Assembly (NCBI RefSeq): GCF_001044235.1
Contig: NZ_JYNL01000014.1
Coordinates: 955 to 64,954, forward strand
From: Mycolicibacterium chlorophenolicum
GTDB taxonomy: Bacteria; Actinomycetota; Actinomycetes; Mycobacteriales; Mycobacteriaceae
Reading direction: 5' to 3'
Length of the DNA stretch: 64,000 nucleotides
The notes beneath the pieces were generated by a model, which saw only the letters and a list, made by a program, of their open reading frames with translations, made no database searches and had not been told where the DNA came from. This document shows, piece by piece, positions 1 to 8,024 of this stretch (its first letter is position 1; each line of letters opens with the position of its first letter). The translations under genes and the position numbers were made by a program.

Positions 1-465
1 CGGCTGCTGCTGAGGGTCCCGCTCGCTGGCGGTGATCTGCTGTTCCGCACGTCGGGGACCTGGCCGCGGGAAAAGGCCTTGTTCGCCTACCCCTACTCGC
101 AGCTGTTCAAGCTTGACCGCGTCCGTCCCGCGATGGTCGCCGACGGGCTCGCCGAGCTCCAGATCCGCTGGCCAAACGTGCCCGTCGTGTTCTGCGAGAC
201 CCGCCAGCTCGCCGAGGAATACACCTACCGATTCCTCGCCGCCGCCAACGCCTGGGCGATCACCGAACACGCTGCCATGCAACGTATCTCACCGATCAGA
301 GTCGACATCGCCCACCTCGACCAGGCACCCGCGGCGCCGACACCATCCACCGCGGAAGTCCGCGCCTGGGCTCGCAGCACCGGCTTACCGGTACCCGACC
401 GCGGCCGGCTCCGCCCCGAGATCTGGGCTGCTTGGTACGACACCAACTCGTCGAACCGAACCTAG
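1..465 (+). pseudogene. ERCC4-type nuclease/Lsr2 fusion protein, partial and internally deleted
   Basis: The frame is open from base 1 and ends at TAG 463-465, so the start lies outside the window. The end of the protein has the Lsr2-type DNA-binding domain, with the motif VRAWARSTGLPVPDRGRL around the RGR core that inserts into the minor groove of AT-rich DNA. Before it, VVFCETRQLAEEYTYRFLAA matches the end of the ERCC4-like nuclease domain of mycobacterial ERCC4/Lsr2 proteins. As I recall that family, the N-terminal segment LAGGDLLFRTSGTWPREKAL and the segment YSQLFKLDRVRPA are separated by more than 100 residues that include the ERK catalytic motif; here they are fused in frame. This suggests an internal deletion that removed the active site. 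A functional short variant is the alternative. Confidence 0.6.
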
Positions 466-585
466 CGTCTACGGCCGCGTACTACGCTCACCACCAGATC
501 GGGAAGCACACCGGTCACACGAAACGAGGTGTGCATCAAAACCGGGACGGTTCAGGGTGGCGAGCGTAGTACGCGGCCGTAGACG
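466..585. repeat. 120-bp MITE-like inverted-repeat element, copy 1
   Basis: Bases 466-489 (CGTCTACGGCCGCGTACTAC then GCTC) are the exact reverse complement of 562-585. The match extends to about 30 bp (466-495 against 556-585) with one mismatch. The element starts directly after the stop codon of the preceding gene. The 9-mer CGAACCTAG lies on both sides (457-465 and 587-595), like a target-site duplication with one extra base. It encodes nothing recognisable. No autonomous partner was identified. Confidence 0.75.
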
Positions 586-595
586 ACGAACCTAG

Positions 596-693
596 CGTCT
601 ACGGCCGCGTACTACGCTCACCACCAGATCGGGAAGCACACCGGTCACACGAAACGAGGTGTGCATCAAAACCGGGACGGTTCAGGGTGGCGA
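596..693. repeat. Second, truncated copy of the inverted-repeat element
   Basis: Bases 587-693 repeat 457-563 without a visible mismatch, at an offset of 130 bp. This copy has the left inverted repeat (596-625) and the core but loses the right arm at 694, where IS30-family sequence begins. The truncation point therefore marks a rearrangement junction. Confidence 0.8.
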
Positions 694-1468
694 CCGCCGA
701 CCGCTGCTGGGCGCCGACGATGAGGTCACCTTCCCAGTGGCCCGCGTGTCGGCGGGTTTGGACGCTCGCCGGTCGCTCATGGATCGACCTGAGCTTGGTG
801 AGTTGTTTCAGAGCACCGTCTCGCGAGCGTCCACGCCCGCGTCGATGCCGATAGATACGGCCGGTCCGCAGGATGTTGGCGCTCTTTCCCGAGTTGCGGT
901 CGTGCTGGTCGAACTCGACGACCAGGCCCCGGTAGACACCCTCGCAGATCGTCTCAGTGCATAAGTGCCACTTCGGCTGCCGCCGATACCGGTGGCGCAG
1001 CCAGCGGCTAATCTGGGCTGGAGACCACTTCTTGGCCAGCTTCTTGGCTACAGCGGCCCGCAGTCCCTCATCGATGGCCAATCTACGCATTTTCGGCCGG
1101 CGGCGACGTTGATAGGCCTGGGCGTGGGCATACCACGGCTGATAGGTCCCGTCAGGCTTCCGGTTCCTTGCGATCTCGCGATACACACCCTGGAAGGTCT
1201 TGCCGATCCGCTCGGCAATTACCTTCACCGGCTCCCCAGCGGCGAGGCCGTCTGCGATCTCAATGCGATCGTCTTGGGTCAGGTAACGAGAACTTATTGG
1301 TTTGTCGATGAAACGCACGCTGCCAGCGTCGATGAACCACAACGACCCACAGCTGAGCGACACTCCCACCGCCGTGGCCGCCTCCGAACCCGACATTCCA
1401 GTGCGGATCAGTTCGAAGTATCGACGCTTAATACTCGGCGGCATCTTGTTCGGCGCGTAACGAGGCAT
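694..1468 (-). pseudogene. IS30-family transposase, C-terminus lost
   Basis: Reading from ATG at 1468 the product starts MPRYAPNKMPPSIKRRYFEL. It has the N-terminal helix-turn-helix region, with YLTQDDRIEIADGLAAGEPV and IGKTFQGVYREIARN typical of IS30 transposases, and the start of the DDE catalytic core at HAGHWEGDLIVGAQQRSAVATL, where the first catalytic Asp lies in EGD. Similarity stops at 694. Roughly the last 120-140 residues, including the second Asp and the Glu, are missing, and the frame runs on into the inverted-repeat element to a stop at 599. The copy cannot be active. The same open frame continues upstream to 1768 over IS256 sequence, but that part is not native coding. Confidence 0.85.
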
Positions 1469-1515
1469 GGCAATCCCATCGGACCAGGATTCGCAACGAT
1501 CACTAGAAGCTGCCT

Positions 1516-2052
1516 CTGATCCAGCGGGCGAACCGTCCAATCGTTCATCTCTTCGATGACCTTGTCGGTCATCCGACTGATCGTCTCTTGGACACAGAGG
1601 CACCGTAGATCTCGGCGAAGTGCGCCGAAATCTCGCCCGTGGTAAGCCCTTTGGCGTACAGCGACAGTACGACCTCGTCGACACCGGAGAGTCGACGCGG
1701 ACGTTTCTTGACGATCTGCGGTTCGAACGTCGCCGCCCGGTCCCGCGGCACGTCGAGCTCGACAGCACCGGTGGTGTCGGTCAACACCGTCTTGGTCTGA
1801 GTCCCGTTGCGGATGTTGCCCGTCGTCCCCGCGCCGGGCGGATAGTGTTCCTCATAGCCCAGGTGCTCGGTCATCTCCTCATTGAGTGCGGTCTCCAGGA
1901 CCGCTTTGTTCAGCTGTTTGAGCAGCCCCTCGGGCCCCGTCAGCGACAGACCCCGTTCTTGGGCCAGCCGAATTAGCTGGCTCCACGGCAGCCTTCTGCT
2001 CAGCGGACTACTCCGCCTGCTTCTTCTTCGCCACATCATCCAGTGTCGTCAT
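1516..2052 (-). pseudogene. IS256-family transposase, decayed N-terminal half
   Basis: Translation from ATG at 2052 gives MTTLDDVAKKKQAE followed by an in-frame TAG. A frameshift near 1990 leads into LAQERGLSLTGPEGLLKQL, AVLETALNEEMTEHLGYEEH, DVPRDRAATFEPQIVKKR and LYAKGLTTGEISAHFAEIYG, all diagnostic of IS256/mutator transposases. After ASVSK one base is missing near 1588; restoring it gives ETISRMTDKVIEEMNDW. Similarity ends near 1516 with VRPLDQ, where IS30-side sequence begins. One nonsense codon, two frameshifts and loss of the catalytic C-terminal two thirds make this a dead remnant, probably interrupted by the IS30 element. Confidence 0.85.
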
Positions 2053-2507
2053 CACGGCGACGTTTCTCGCCGAGCATCGCTCAGCGTGTCAGGCCGGAAA
2101 CACCGTTAGATCCACAGTCCCGTCTGTGATGCCAGGCGGCGATCATCTGCTGCTTCATCGGCGGCCGAAAGCCGTTGCGCCCAGGTGCTTTGCGGAAGAA
2201 GAAACCCGCGGTAGCCCTGCCTATCGGAGCCCCAAAATAGAAGTGGCGGGTCCGCAGTACTGAGTCCACCGCCGCGATGGCGAAACGGTAAGCGCATCAT
2301 CTAAGGAAGCGCCGGGACGAGTGTAGATCGCAACAATTGCCATTCGGTTACACGGCTGACCCGCATCGGCTACAGTGTAGTTGCTCTTGCTGTCTGCCAG
2401 TTTGGGTGTGCAGCCATCACGGTACGGGGACGGGGCAAGGAGGGGTGCGTGGGGCAAGTATTATCGTTGCGCCGCGACGGAGTCGGTTCCGTCACGGGAG
2501 TGCGCCG
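2053..2507. other. Intergenic region between IS256 remnant and mce operon
   Basis: This 455-bp stretch holds no convincing gene. Short open frames on the minus strand (2081-2300) have no recognisable domain. It includes the outer end of the decayed IS256 element and should contain the promoter of the mce operon, but I could not assign -10/-35 boxes with confidence. The fadD5 gene that normally precedes yrbE1A in mce1 operons is absent. Confidence 0.5.
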
Positions 2508-3296
2508 GTGAGCGCCGCATCCGGCGGTCTCATAACTGATCAGGTGAGGCCGGGGCTGGAAGCCGTCGGCGGCTTCGTTCGGATGTGCGTTCTGACCGGC
2601 AGGGCTCTGTTCCGTCCGTTCCAGTGGCGCGAGTTCATCCTGCAGAGCTGGTTTCTGATGCGTGTGGCGTTCCTGCCCACCATCGCGGTCGCGATCCCGC
2701 TGACCGTGCTCATTATCTTCACGCTCAACATCCTGCTCGCCGAGTTCGGCGCCGCGGACATCTCCGGGGCCGGCGCGGCGCTCGGCGCCGTTACCCAGCT
2801 CGGCCCGTTGGTGACGGTGCTGGTGGTCGCGGGCGCGGGGTCAACGGCCATCTGCGCCGACATCGGTGCCCGGACGATTCGCGAGGAGATCGACGCCCTC
2901 GAGGTGCTCGGCATCGACCCGATCCACCGCCTGGTGGCGCCGCGCGTCGTCGCCTCCACGTTCGTGGCCTTCCTGCTCAATGGCGCGGTCATCACCATCG
3001 GCTTGGTCGGCGGGTTCATCTTTGGCGTGTACATCCAGAACATTTCCGCCGGCGCATACGTGTCGACGCTGACGCTGGTGACCGGGTTGCCCGAGGTGCT
3101 CATCTCGGTTGTCAAGGCACTCGTGTTCGGTTTGATAGCCGGTCTGGTCGGCTGCTATCGAGGTCTCACGGTGTCCGGCGGCGCCAAGGGCGTCGGCACC
3201 GGTGTGAACGAGACGCTGGTTCTCTGCGTGATCGCACTGTTCGCCGTCAACGTTGTGATGACCACGATCGGCGTCCGCTTCGGAACGGGGCGCTGA
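2508..3296 (+). CDS. yrbE1A: YrbE1A-like Mce permease subunit
   Basis: Integral membrane permease of the MlaE/YrbE family, one of two that form the membrane channel of the Mce lipid importer. The 262-residue protein has about five hydrophobic segments and the signature loop EEIDALEVLGIDPIHRLV followed by APR, which in MlaE proteins contacts the ATPase. GTG 2508 is chosen because GGGAG lies 7 bases upstream and the product then has normal length; the open frame itself extends to 2337 with an unconvincing N-terminus. It leads the operon, and the yrbE1B ATG follows its stop by one base. Assignment to mce1 rather than another mce locus rests on the downstream Mce and Mam proteins. Confidence 0.9.
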   Translation: MSAASGGLITDQVRPGLEAVGGFVRMCVLTGRALFRPFQWREFILQSWFLMRVAFLPTIAVAIPLTVLIIFTLNILLAEFGAADISGAGAALGAVTQLGPLVTVLVVAGAGSTAICADIGARTIREEIDALEVLGIDPIHRLVAPRVVASTFVAFLLNGAVITIGLVGGFIFGVYIQNISAGAYVSTLTLVTGLPEVLISVVKALVFGLIAGLVGCYRGLTVSGGAKGVGTGVNETLVLCVIALFAVNVVMTTIGVRFGTGR

Positions 3297-3297
3297 T

Positions 3298-4179
3298 ATG
3301 GCGACAAAACCGGGTACCGGCACGGTTCTCCGGCAACGCTTTCCGCGGGGCTATGCCCGCGGGGAGCGCCTCGTTGGCGCCCCCGCGCGCGGTTTGGACA
3401 GCGTGGGCCACGTCGCGTGGTTCGTGGTCACGGCGATCGGGTCGATCGGTCACGCGCTGCGCTTCTACCGCAAGGAGGTGCTGCGCCTGATCGCCGAGAT
3501 CGGTATGGGCACCGGGGCGATGGCGGTCATCGGTGGCACCGTCGCGATCGTCGGCTTCGTCACCCTCTCTGGCGGTTCACTGATCGCCATCCAGGGCTTC
3601 TCCTCCCTGGGCAACATCGGTGTGGAGGCGTTCACGGGCTTCTTCGCCGCCCTGGTCAACGTGCGCATCGCGGCACCCGTGGTGGCCGGTCAGGCGCTGG
3701 CGGCGACCGTCGGCGCGGGTGCGACGGCCGAGCTGGGCGCCATGCGCATCAGCGAGGAGATTGACGCCCTCGAGGTGATGGGGATCAAGTCGATCTCGTA
3801 TCTGGTGTCGACGCGCATCATGGCCGGGTTCATCGTGATCATTCCGCTGTATGCGATGGCGATCATCATGAGTTTCCTGTCCGCGCAGGTCACCACGACG
3901 CTGTTCTACGGTCAGTCCACCGGCACCTACGAGCACTACTTCCGGACGTTCCTGCGGCCTGACGACGTGGCCTGGTCGTTCGTGCAGGCGATCATTATCT
4001 CGGTGATCGTCATGCTCAATCACTGCTACTACGGCTACTTCGCCAGCGGCGGTCCGGTCGGCGTCGGTGAGGCCGTCGGCCGGTCGATGCGAGCCTCGCT
4101 GATCGCGATCGTGCTGGTTGTCCTATTCGCTTCGTTGGCGCTGTACGGCACCGACCCGAACTTCAACCTGACGGTGTAG
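3298..4179 (+). CDS. yrbE1B: YrbE1B-like Mce permease subunit
   Basis: Second MlaE-family permease of the Mce1 importer, 293 residues, expected to pair with YrbE1A in the inner membrane. The loop SEEIDALEVMGIKSISYLV repeats the family signature. Hydrophobic segments lie roughly at residues 65-100, 125-155, 180-210 and 265-290. The ATG is one base after the yrbE1A stop and the stop is two bases before the mce1A start, so the three are translationally linked. No ATPase gene lies nearby; in mycobacteria the Mce ATPase (MceG/Mkl) is encoded elsewhere. Confidence 0.92.
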   Translation: MATKPGTGTVLRQRFPRGYARGERLVGAPARGLDSVGHVAWFVVTAIGSIGHALRFYRKEVLRLIAEIGMGTGAMAVIGGTVAIVGFVTLSGGSLIAIQGFSSLGNIGVEAFTGFFAALVNVRIAAPVVAGQALAATVGAGATAELGAMRISEEIDALEVMGIKSISYLVSTRIMAGFIVIIPLYAMAIIMSFLSAQVTTTLFYGQSTGTYEHYFRTFLRPDDVAWSFVQAIIISVIVMLNHCYYGYFASGGPVGVGEAVGRSMRASLIAIVLVVLFASLALYGTDPNFNLTV

Positions 4180-4181
4180 TC

Positions 4182-5402
4182 ATGACGTCCCCTCAAGCAC
4201 CGGTGAACAGCCCGAAGCGGCCGCCGTACAAGCTGGCCGGTCTCGTACTGCTGTTGGTACTGGCGGTCATCGTGGCCCTGGTGTGGTTCCAGTTTCGCGG
4301 CGAGTTCTTGCCGCGCGAGGAGCTGACCATGAAGGCAGCGCGCGCCGGCCTCGTCATGGACCCGGGCTCCAAGGTCACCTACAACGGCGTCGAGATCGGC
4401 AAGGTCTCCCAGATCGAAGCGGTTACGGTCGGCGACGAGCCGCAGGCGCTGATCAAGCTCGAAGTGAATCCGAAGTACATCGACCTGATCCCGCGAAACG
4501 TCGATGCCGAGATCAAGGCGACCACGGTGTTCGGCAATAAGTACGTGGCGTTCTCGTCGCCGGAGAACCCGACCAAACAGCGCATCACGAGCTCCGACGT
4601 GATCGACGTGACCAGCGTGACCACCGAGTTCAACACGCTGTTCGAAACCGTGGTCGAGCTGGCGCAGAAAGTGGACCCGGTCAAGTTGAACCAGACCCTG
4701 ACCGCGACCGCGCAGGCCCTCGACGGGCTCGGCGACCGGTTCGGCGAATCGCTGATCAACGGCAACACCATCCTGGCCGACCTCAACCCGCAGATGCCTC
4801 AGATCCGCCGGGACGTGCGGGGACTGGCCGACCTCGGCGAGGTGTACTCCAACGCCGCACCTGACCTGTTCGACGGTCTGGAGCACGCGGTGACGACGGC
4901 CCGCACGCTCAACGAGCAGCGCGGAACCCTCGATCAGGCGCTGATGGCGGCGGTCGGTTTCGGCAACACCGGCGGTCAGGTGTTGGAGCGCGGCGGTCCG
5001 TATCTGGTGCGCGGCGCCGAGGACCTCATTCCGACGAGCGAACTGCTCGACGAGTACAGCCCGGCGTTGTTCTGCACCATCCGCAACTTCCACGACGTCG
5101 CACCCGAGGTCGCGGCCAGAGTCGGCGGCAACGGTTACTCGCTCGATACGAACTCCACCATCACCGGCGCCGAGAACCCGTACGTGTATCCGGACAACTT
5201 GCCTCGGCTGAACGCCAAGGGTGGCCCGGAGGGGCGGCCGGGCTGCTGGCAGCCGATCACGCGTGACCTGTGGCCAGCGCCGTACCTGGTGATGGACACC
5301 GGTGCGTCGATAGCGCCGTACAACCATTTCGAACTCGGCCAGCCGCTGCTCACCGAGTACGTTTGGGGTCGCCAGGTAGGGGAGCACACGATCAACCCAT
5401 GA
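4182..5402 (+). CDS. mce1A: Mce1A-like lipid-binding MlaD-domain protein
   Basis: Exported subunit of the Mce1 complex, which takes up fatty or mycolic acids in M. tuberculosis. The 406-residue protein has one N-terminal membrane anchor (LAGLVLLLVLAVIVALVWFQ, about residues 14-33), then an MlaD domain (AGLVMDPGSKVTYNGVEIGK), then a long helical region that in Mce complexes forms a hydrophobic tunnel. The C-terminal stretch with CWQPITRDLWPAPYLVMDTG and YVWGRQVG closely resembles Mce1A as I recall it, which supports the mce1 assignment over mce3 or mce4; Mce2A is the closest alternative. It overlaps mce1B by ATGA. Confidence 0.9.
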   Translation: MTSPQAPVNSPKRPPYKLAGLVLLLVLAVIVALVWFQFRGEFLPREELTMKAARAGLVMDPGSKVTYNGVEIGKVSQIEAVTVGDEPQALIKLEVNPKYIDLIPRNVDAEIKATTVFGNKYVAFSSPENPTKQRITSSDVIDVTSVTTEFNTLFETVVELAQKVDPVKLNQTLTATAQALDGLGDRFGESLINGNTILADLNPQMPQIRRDVRGLADLGEVYSNAAPDLFDGLEHAVTTARTLNEQRGTLDQALMAAVGFGNTGGQVLERGGPYLVRGAEDLIPTSELLDEYSPALFCTIRNFHDVAPEVAARVGGNGYSLDTNSTITGAENPYVYPDNLPRLNAKGGPEGRPGCWQPITRDLWPAPYLVMDTGASIAPYNHFELGQPLLTEYVWGRQVGEHTINP

Positions 5403-6430
5403 GAATCACCGGTACCGCCATCAAGCTGGGCGCCTTCTCGTTGGTGCTGCTGCTGTTCACCGCGATCATCGTCGTGGTGTTCGGTCAGATGCGCTTTGAC
5501 CGCACCACCGGCTATTCGGCGATCTTCACCAACACCAGCGGGCTGCGCTCCGGACAGTTCGTCCGCGCCTCGGGTGTGGAGGTCGGCAAGGTCAAGGACG
5601 TGAAGCTGATCGAGGGCGGCTCCAAGGTGCGCGTCGATTTCGACGTCGACCGGTCCCTGGAGCTGTTCGAGGAGTCCACCGCTTCGGTGCGCTACCTCAA
5701 CCTCATCGGGGACCGGTACCTGGAGCTCAAGCGCGGTGACAGCAACAAGCGGCTGCCGGCCGGCGGCACCATCCCGATCGAGCGCACCCAGCCGGCGCTG
5801 GACCTGGACGCACTGATCGGCGGGTTCCGACCGGTGTTCCGGGCGCTTGATCCGGAGAAGGTCAACAACATCGCGCAGTCGATCATCACGGTCTTCCAGG
5901 GTCAGGGCGGCACCATCAACGATATCCTTGACCAGACGGCGTCGCTGACCTCGGCGCTGGCCGATCGTGACCAGGCGATCGGTGAGGTGGTCCGCAACCT
6001 GAACACCGTGCTCGATACAACAGTCCGGCATCAGAAGCAGTTCGACGAGACGCTGGTGAACTTCGAGAGGCTCATCACCGGCCTGAAGAACCGCGCCGAC
6101 CCGATCGCCTCGTCAGTCGCCGACATCAGCGACGCCGCGGGCACGGTGGCCGATCTGCTCGCCGACAACCGGCCGCTTCTGCAAGGCACCGTCGGCCACC
6201 TCGACGCCGTACAGCAACCTCTGGTTGACCAGAAGGACCAGCTCGATGACATCCTGACCCGGTTGCCGTCAGCGTTGAAGATCATCGGCCGCGCCGGTGG
6301 TATCTACGGCGACTTCTTCAACTTCTACCTGTGCGACATCTCGCTGAAGCTGAACGGTCTGCAGCCCGGTGGTCCGGTGCGCACGGTGAGGGTCACCTCG
6401 CAGCCCTCGGGTAGGTGCACGCCGAAATGA
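5399..6430 (+). CDS. mce1B: Mce1B-like MlaD-domain protein
   Basis: Second Mce subunit, 343 residues. The start ATG at 5399 overlaps the mce1A stop (ATGA) and is preferred to the longer open frame that begins at 5270 inside mce1A. There is one N-terminal anchor (GAFSLVLLLFTAIIVVVFGQ), then the MlaD domain (NTSGLRSGQFVRASGVEVGK), then a helical tail rich in polar heptads that is expected to assemble into the tunnel. Two cysteines near the end (YLCDIS and GRCTPK) could form a disulfide outside the membrane. Coupled to mce1C by ATGA. Confidence 0.92.
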   Translation: MRITGTAIKLGAFSLVLLLFTAIIVVVFGQMRFDRTTGYSAIFTNTSGLRSGQFVRASGVEVGKVKDVKLIEGGSKVRVDFDVDRSLELFEESTASVRYLNLIGDRYLELKRGDSNKRLPAGGTIPIERTQPALDLDALIGGFRPVFRALDPEKVNNIAQSIITVFQGQGGTINDILDQTASLTSALADRDQAIGEVVRNLNTVLDTTVRHQKQFDETLVNFERLITGLKNRADPIASSVADISDAAGTVADLLADNRPLLQGTVGHLDAVQQPLVDQKDQLDDILTRLPSALKIIGRAGGIYGDFFNFYLCDISLKLNGLQPGGPVRTVRVTSQPSGRCTPK

Positions 6431-8010
6431 GAGTCCTCGAGGGATCCAACCGCGTCCGCGGCGGGCTGATGGGCATCATCCTGCTCGTCATCGTGATCGG
6501 GGTGGGGCAGAGCTTCGCCAGCGTGCCGATGCTGTTCGCCAAGCCGAAGTATTACGCCCAGTTCGGCGATACCGGCGGCATCAACCCCGGGGACAAGGTG
6601 CGCATCGCCGGCGTCGACGTCGGCGAGGTCATGACGACCGACATCGAGGGCGACAAGGTTGTCCTCGGCTTCACCCTCGGTGGCACGCAGATCGGCGTCG
6701 ACAGCCGCGCGGCGATCCGCACCGACACGATCCTCGGCCGCAGGAACATCGAGATCGAACCGCGCGGGTCGGAGGCGCTGCAGGCCAACGGAGTGCTGCC
6801 GCTGGGCCAGACGACCACCCCGTACCAGATCTACGACGCCTTCTTCGATGTCACGAAGTCGGCGTCCGGCTGGGACACCAAGTCGGTCCGCGAATCGCTC
6901 AACGTGCTGTCGGAGACGATCGACCAGACCTACCCGCACCTGAGCGCCGCCCTCAACGGGGTCGCCCGGTTCTCCGACACCATCGGCAAGCGCGACGAGC
7001 AGATCAAACAGGTTCTTGCCAACGCCAACAAGATCGCCGGCGTCCTCGGTGAGCGCAGCGGCGAGGTCAACGCGCTGCTGGTCAATGCGCAGACGCTGCT
7101 GTCGGCGATCAACGAGCGCAGCTACGCCGTCGGTCAGCTGCTGGAGCGGGTGTCGGCGTTCTCGGAGCAGGTGAAGGGCTTCATCGACGACAACCCGAAC
7201 CTCAACCGGGTACTCGAGCAGCTGCGCACGATCACCAACGTCCTGGTGGAGCGCAAGTTCGACCTGATCGACGTGCTGACCACGCTTCGCAAGTTCCTCA
7301 CCGCTCTGAGCGAGTCCGTCGCCTCGGGGCCCTATTTCAAAGTGCTCCTGTCCAACTTGCTGCCATACCAGATCCTGCAGCCGTTCGTCGATGCCGCGTT
7401 CAAGAAGCGCGGTATCAACCCGGAGGAGTTCTGGCGCAACGCCGGCCTGCCGGCGTTCCGGTTCCCGGATCCCAACGGCACCGGCTTCACCAACGGCGCA
7501 CCGCCGCCGGCACCCACGCCGCTGGAGGGCACCCCGGACAATCCGGGTCCGGCCGTCGTGCCCGGCTCGCCGTGCTCGTACACCCCGCCCGCGGACGGGC
7601 TGCCCCGGCCGGGGAACCCGCTGCCGTGCGCCGGGCTGTCGGTCGGCCCCTACGGCGACAATCCGTACGGCCCGAACTACGAGGGCCAGGGTCCGAACGT
7701 CGCGACGTCGGCGCCGAATCCGACCGGGCCGCTGCCCGGTCCGGGTGTGCCGGCTGCCGCGATCCCGGGTCAGCTCTCGCCGAACGTGCCGGGTGCGATG
7801 CCGCCGTTGCCGCCGGCCCCGCCGGGTGCGCGGACGGTTCCGCTGGCGCCGCAGCCCTCGGCGCCCGATTTCACGCCGGGTATCGCGCCGCTGCCGCCGG
7901 CGCTGACCGGTCCGCCGCCGCCGCCCGGACCGGGTCCGCAGTTGCCGCCGGCGGATTCGGCTCCGCTGCCGGGTAATCCACCGTTCGTCCCGCCGGGTTC
8001 ACAAGGTTAA
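6427..8010 (+). CDS. mce1C: Mce1C-like MlaD-domain protein with Pro-rich tail
   Basis: Third Mce subunit, 527 residues. ATG 6427 overlaps the mce1B stop; a GTG at 6415 is possible but lies inside mce1B. Anchor segment LMGIILLVIVIGVGQSF, then an MlaD domain (DTGGINPGDKVRIAGVDVGE), then the helical region. From about residue 350 the protein becomes a long Pro/Gly-rich disordered tail (for example PPPPPGPGPQLPPADSAP), typical of Mce C subunits in fast growers and possibly spanning to the outer layers. The gap to mce1D is only 14 bp and contains a strong ribosome binding site. Confidence 0.9.
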   Translation: MRVLEGSNRVRGGLMGIILLVIVIGVGQSFASVPMLFAKPKYYAQFGDTGGINPGDKVRIAGVDVGEVMTTDIEGDKVVLGFTLGGTQIGVDSRAAIRTDTILGRRNIEIEPRGSEALQANGVLPLGQTTTPYQIYDAFFDVTKSASGWDTKSVRESLNVLSETIDQTYPHLSAALNGVARFSDTIGKRDEQIKQVLANANKIAGVLGERSGEVNALLVNAQTLLSAINERSYAVGQLLERVSAFSEQVKGFIDDNPNLNRVLEQLRTITNVLVERKFDLIDVLTTLRKFLTALSESVASGPYFKVLLSNLLPYQILQPFVDAAFKKRGINPEEFWRNAGLPAFRFPDPNGTGFTNGAPPPAPTPLEGTPDNPGPAVVPGSPCSYTPPADGLPRPGNPLPCAGLSVGPYGDNPYGPNYEGQGPNVATSAPNPTGPLPGPGVPAAAIPGQLSPNVPGAMPPLPPAPPGARTVPLAPQPSAPDFTPGIAPLPPALTGPPPPPGPGPQLPPADSAPLPGNPPFVPPGSQG

Positions 8011-8024
8011 GGGGGGAGAGCTAG

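Noticed and set aside
457..693. The 107-bp direct repeats as a possible CRISPR array
   Set aside because: Only two copies, much too long, with inverted ends and no spacer series.
1469..1768. N-terminal extension of the IS30 transposase frame
   Set aside because: These codons run through IS256 sequence in the wrong frame; the true start is ATG 1468.
4035..5387. 450-codon minus-strand open frame opposite mce1A
   Set aside because: Arg/Asp/Val-rich translation with no domain; mce1A on the plus strand is clearly the gene.
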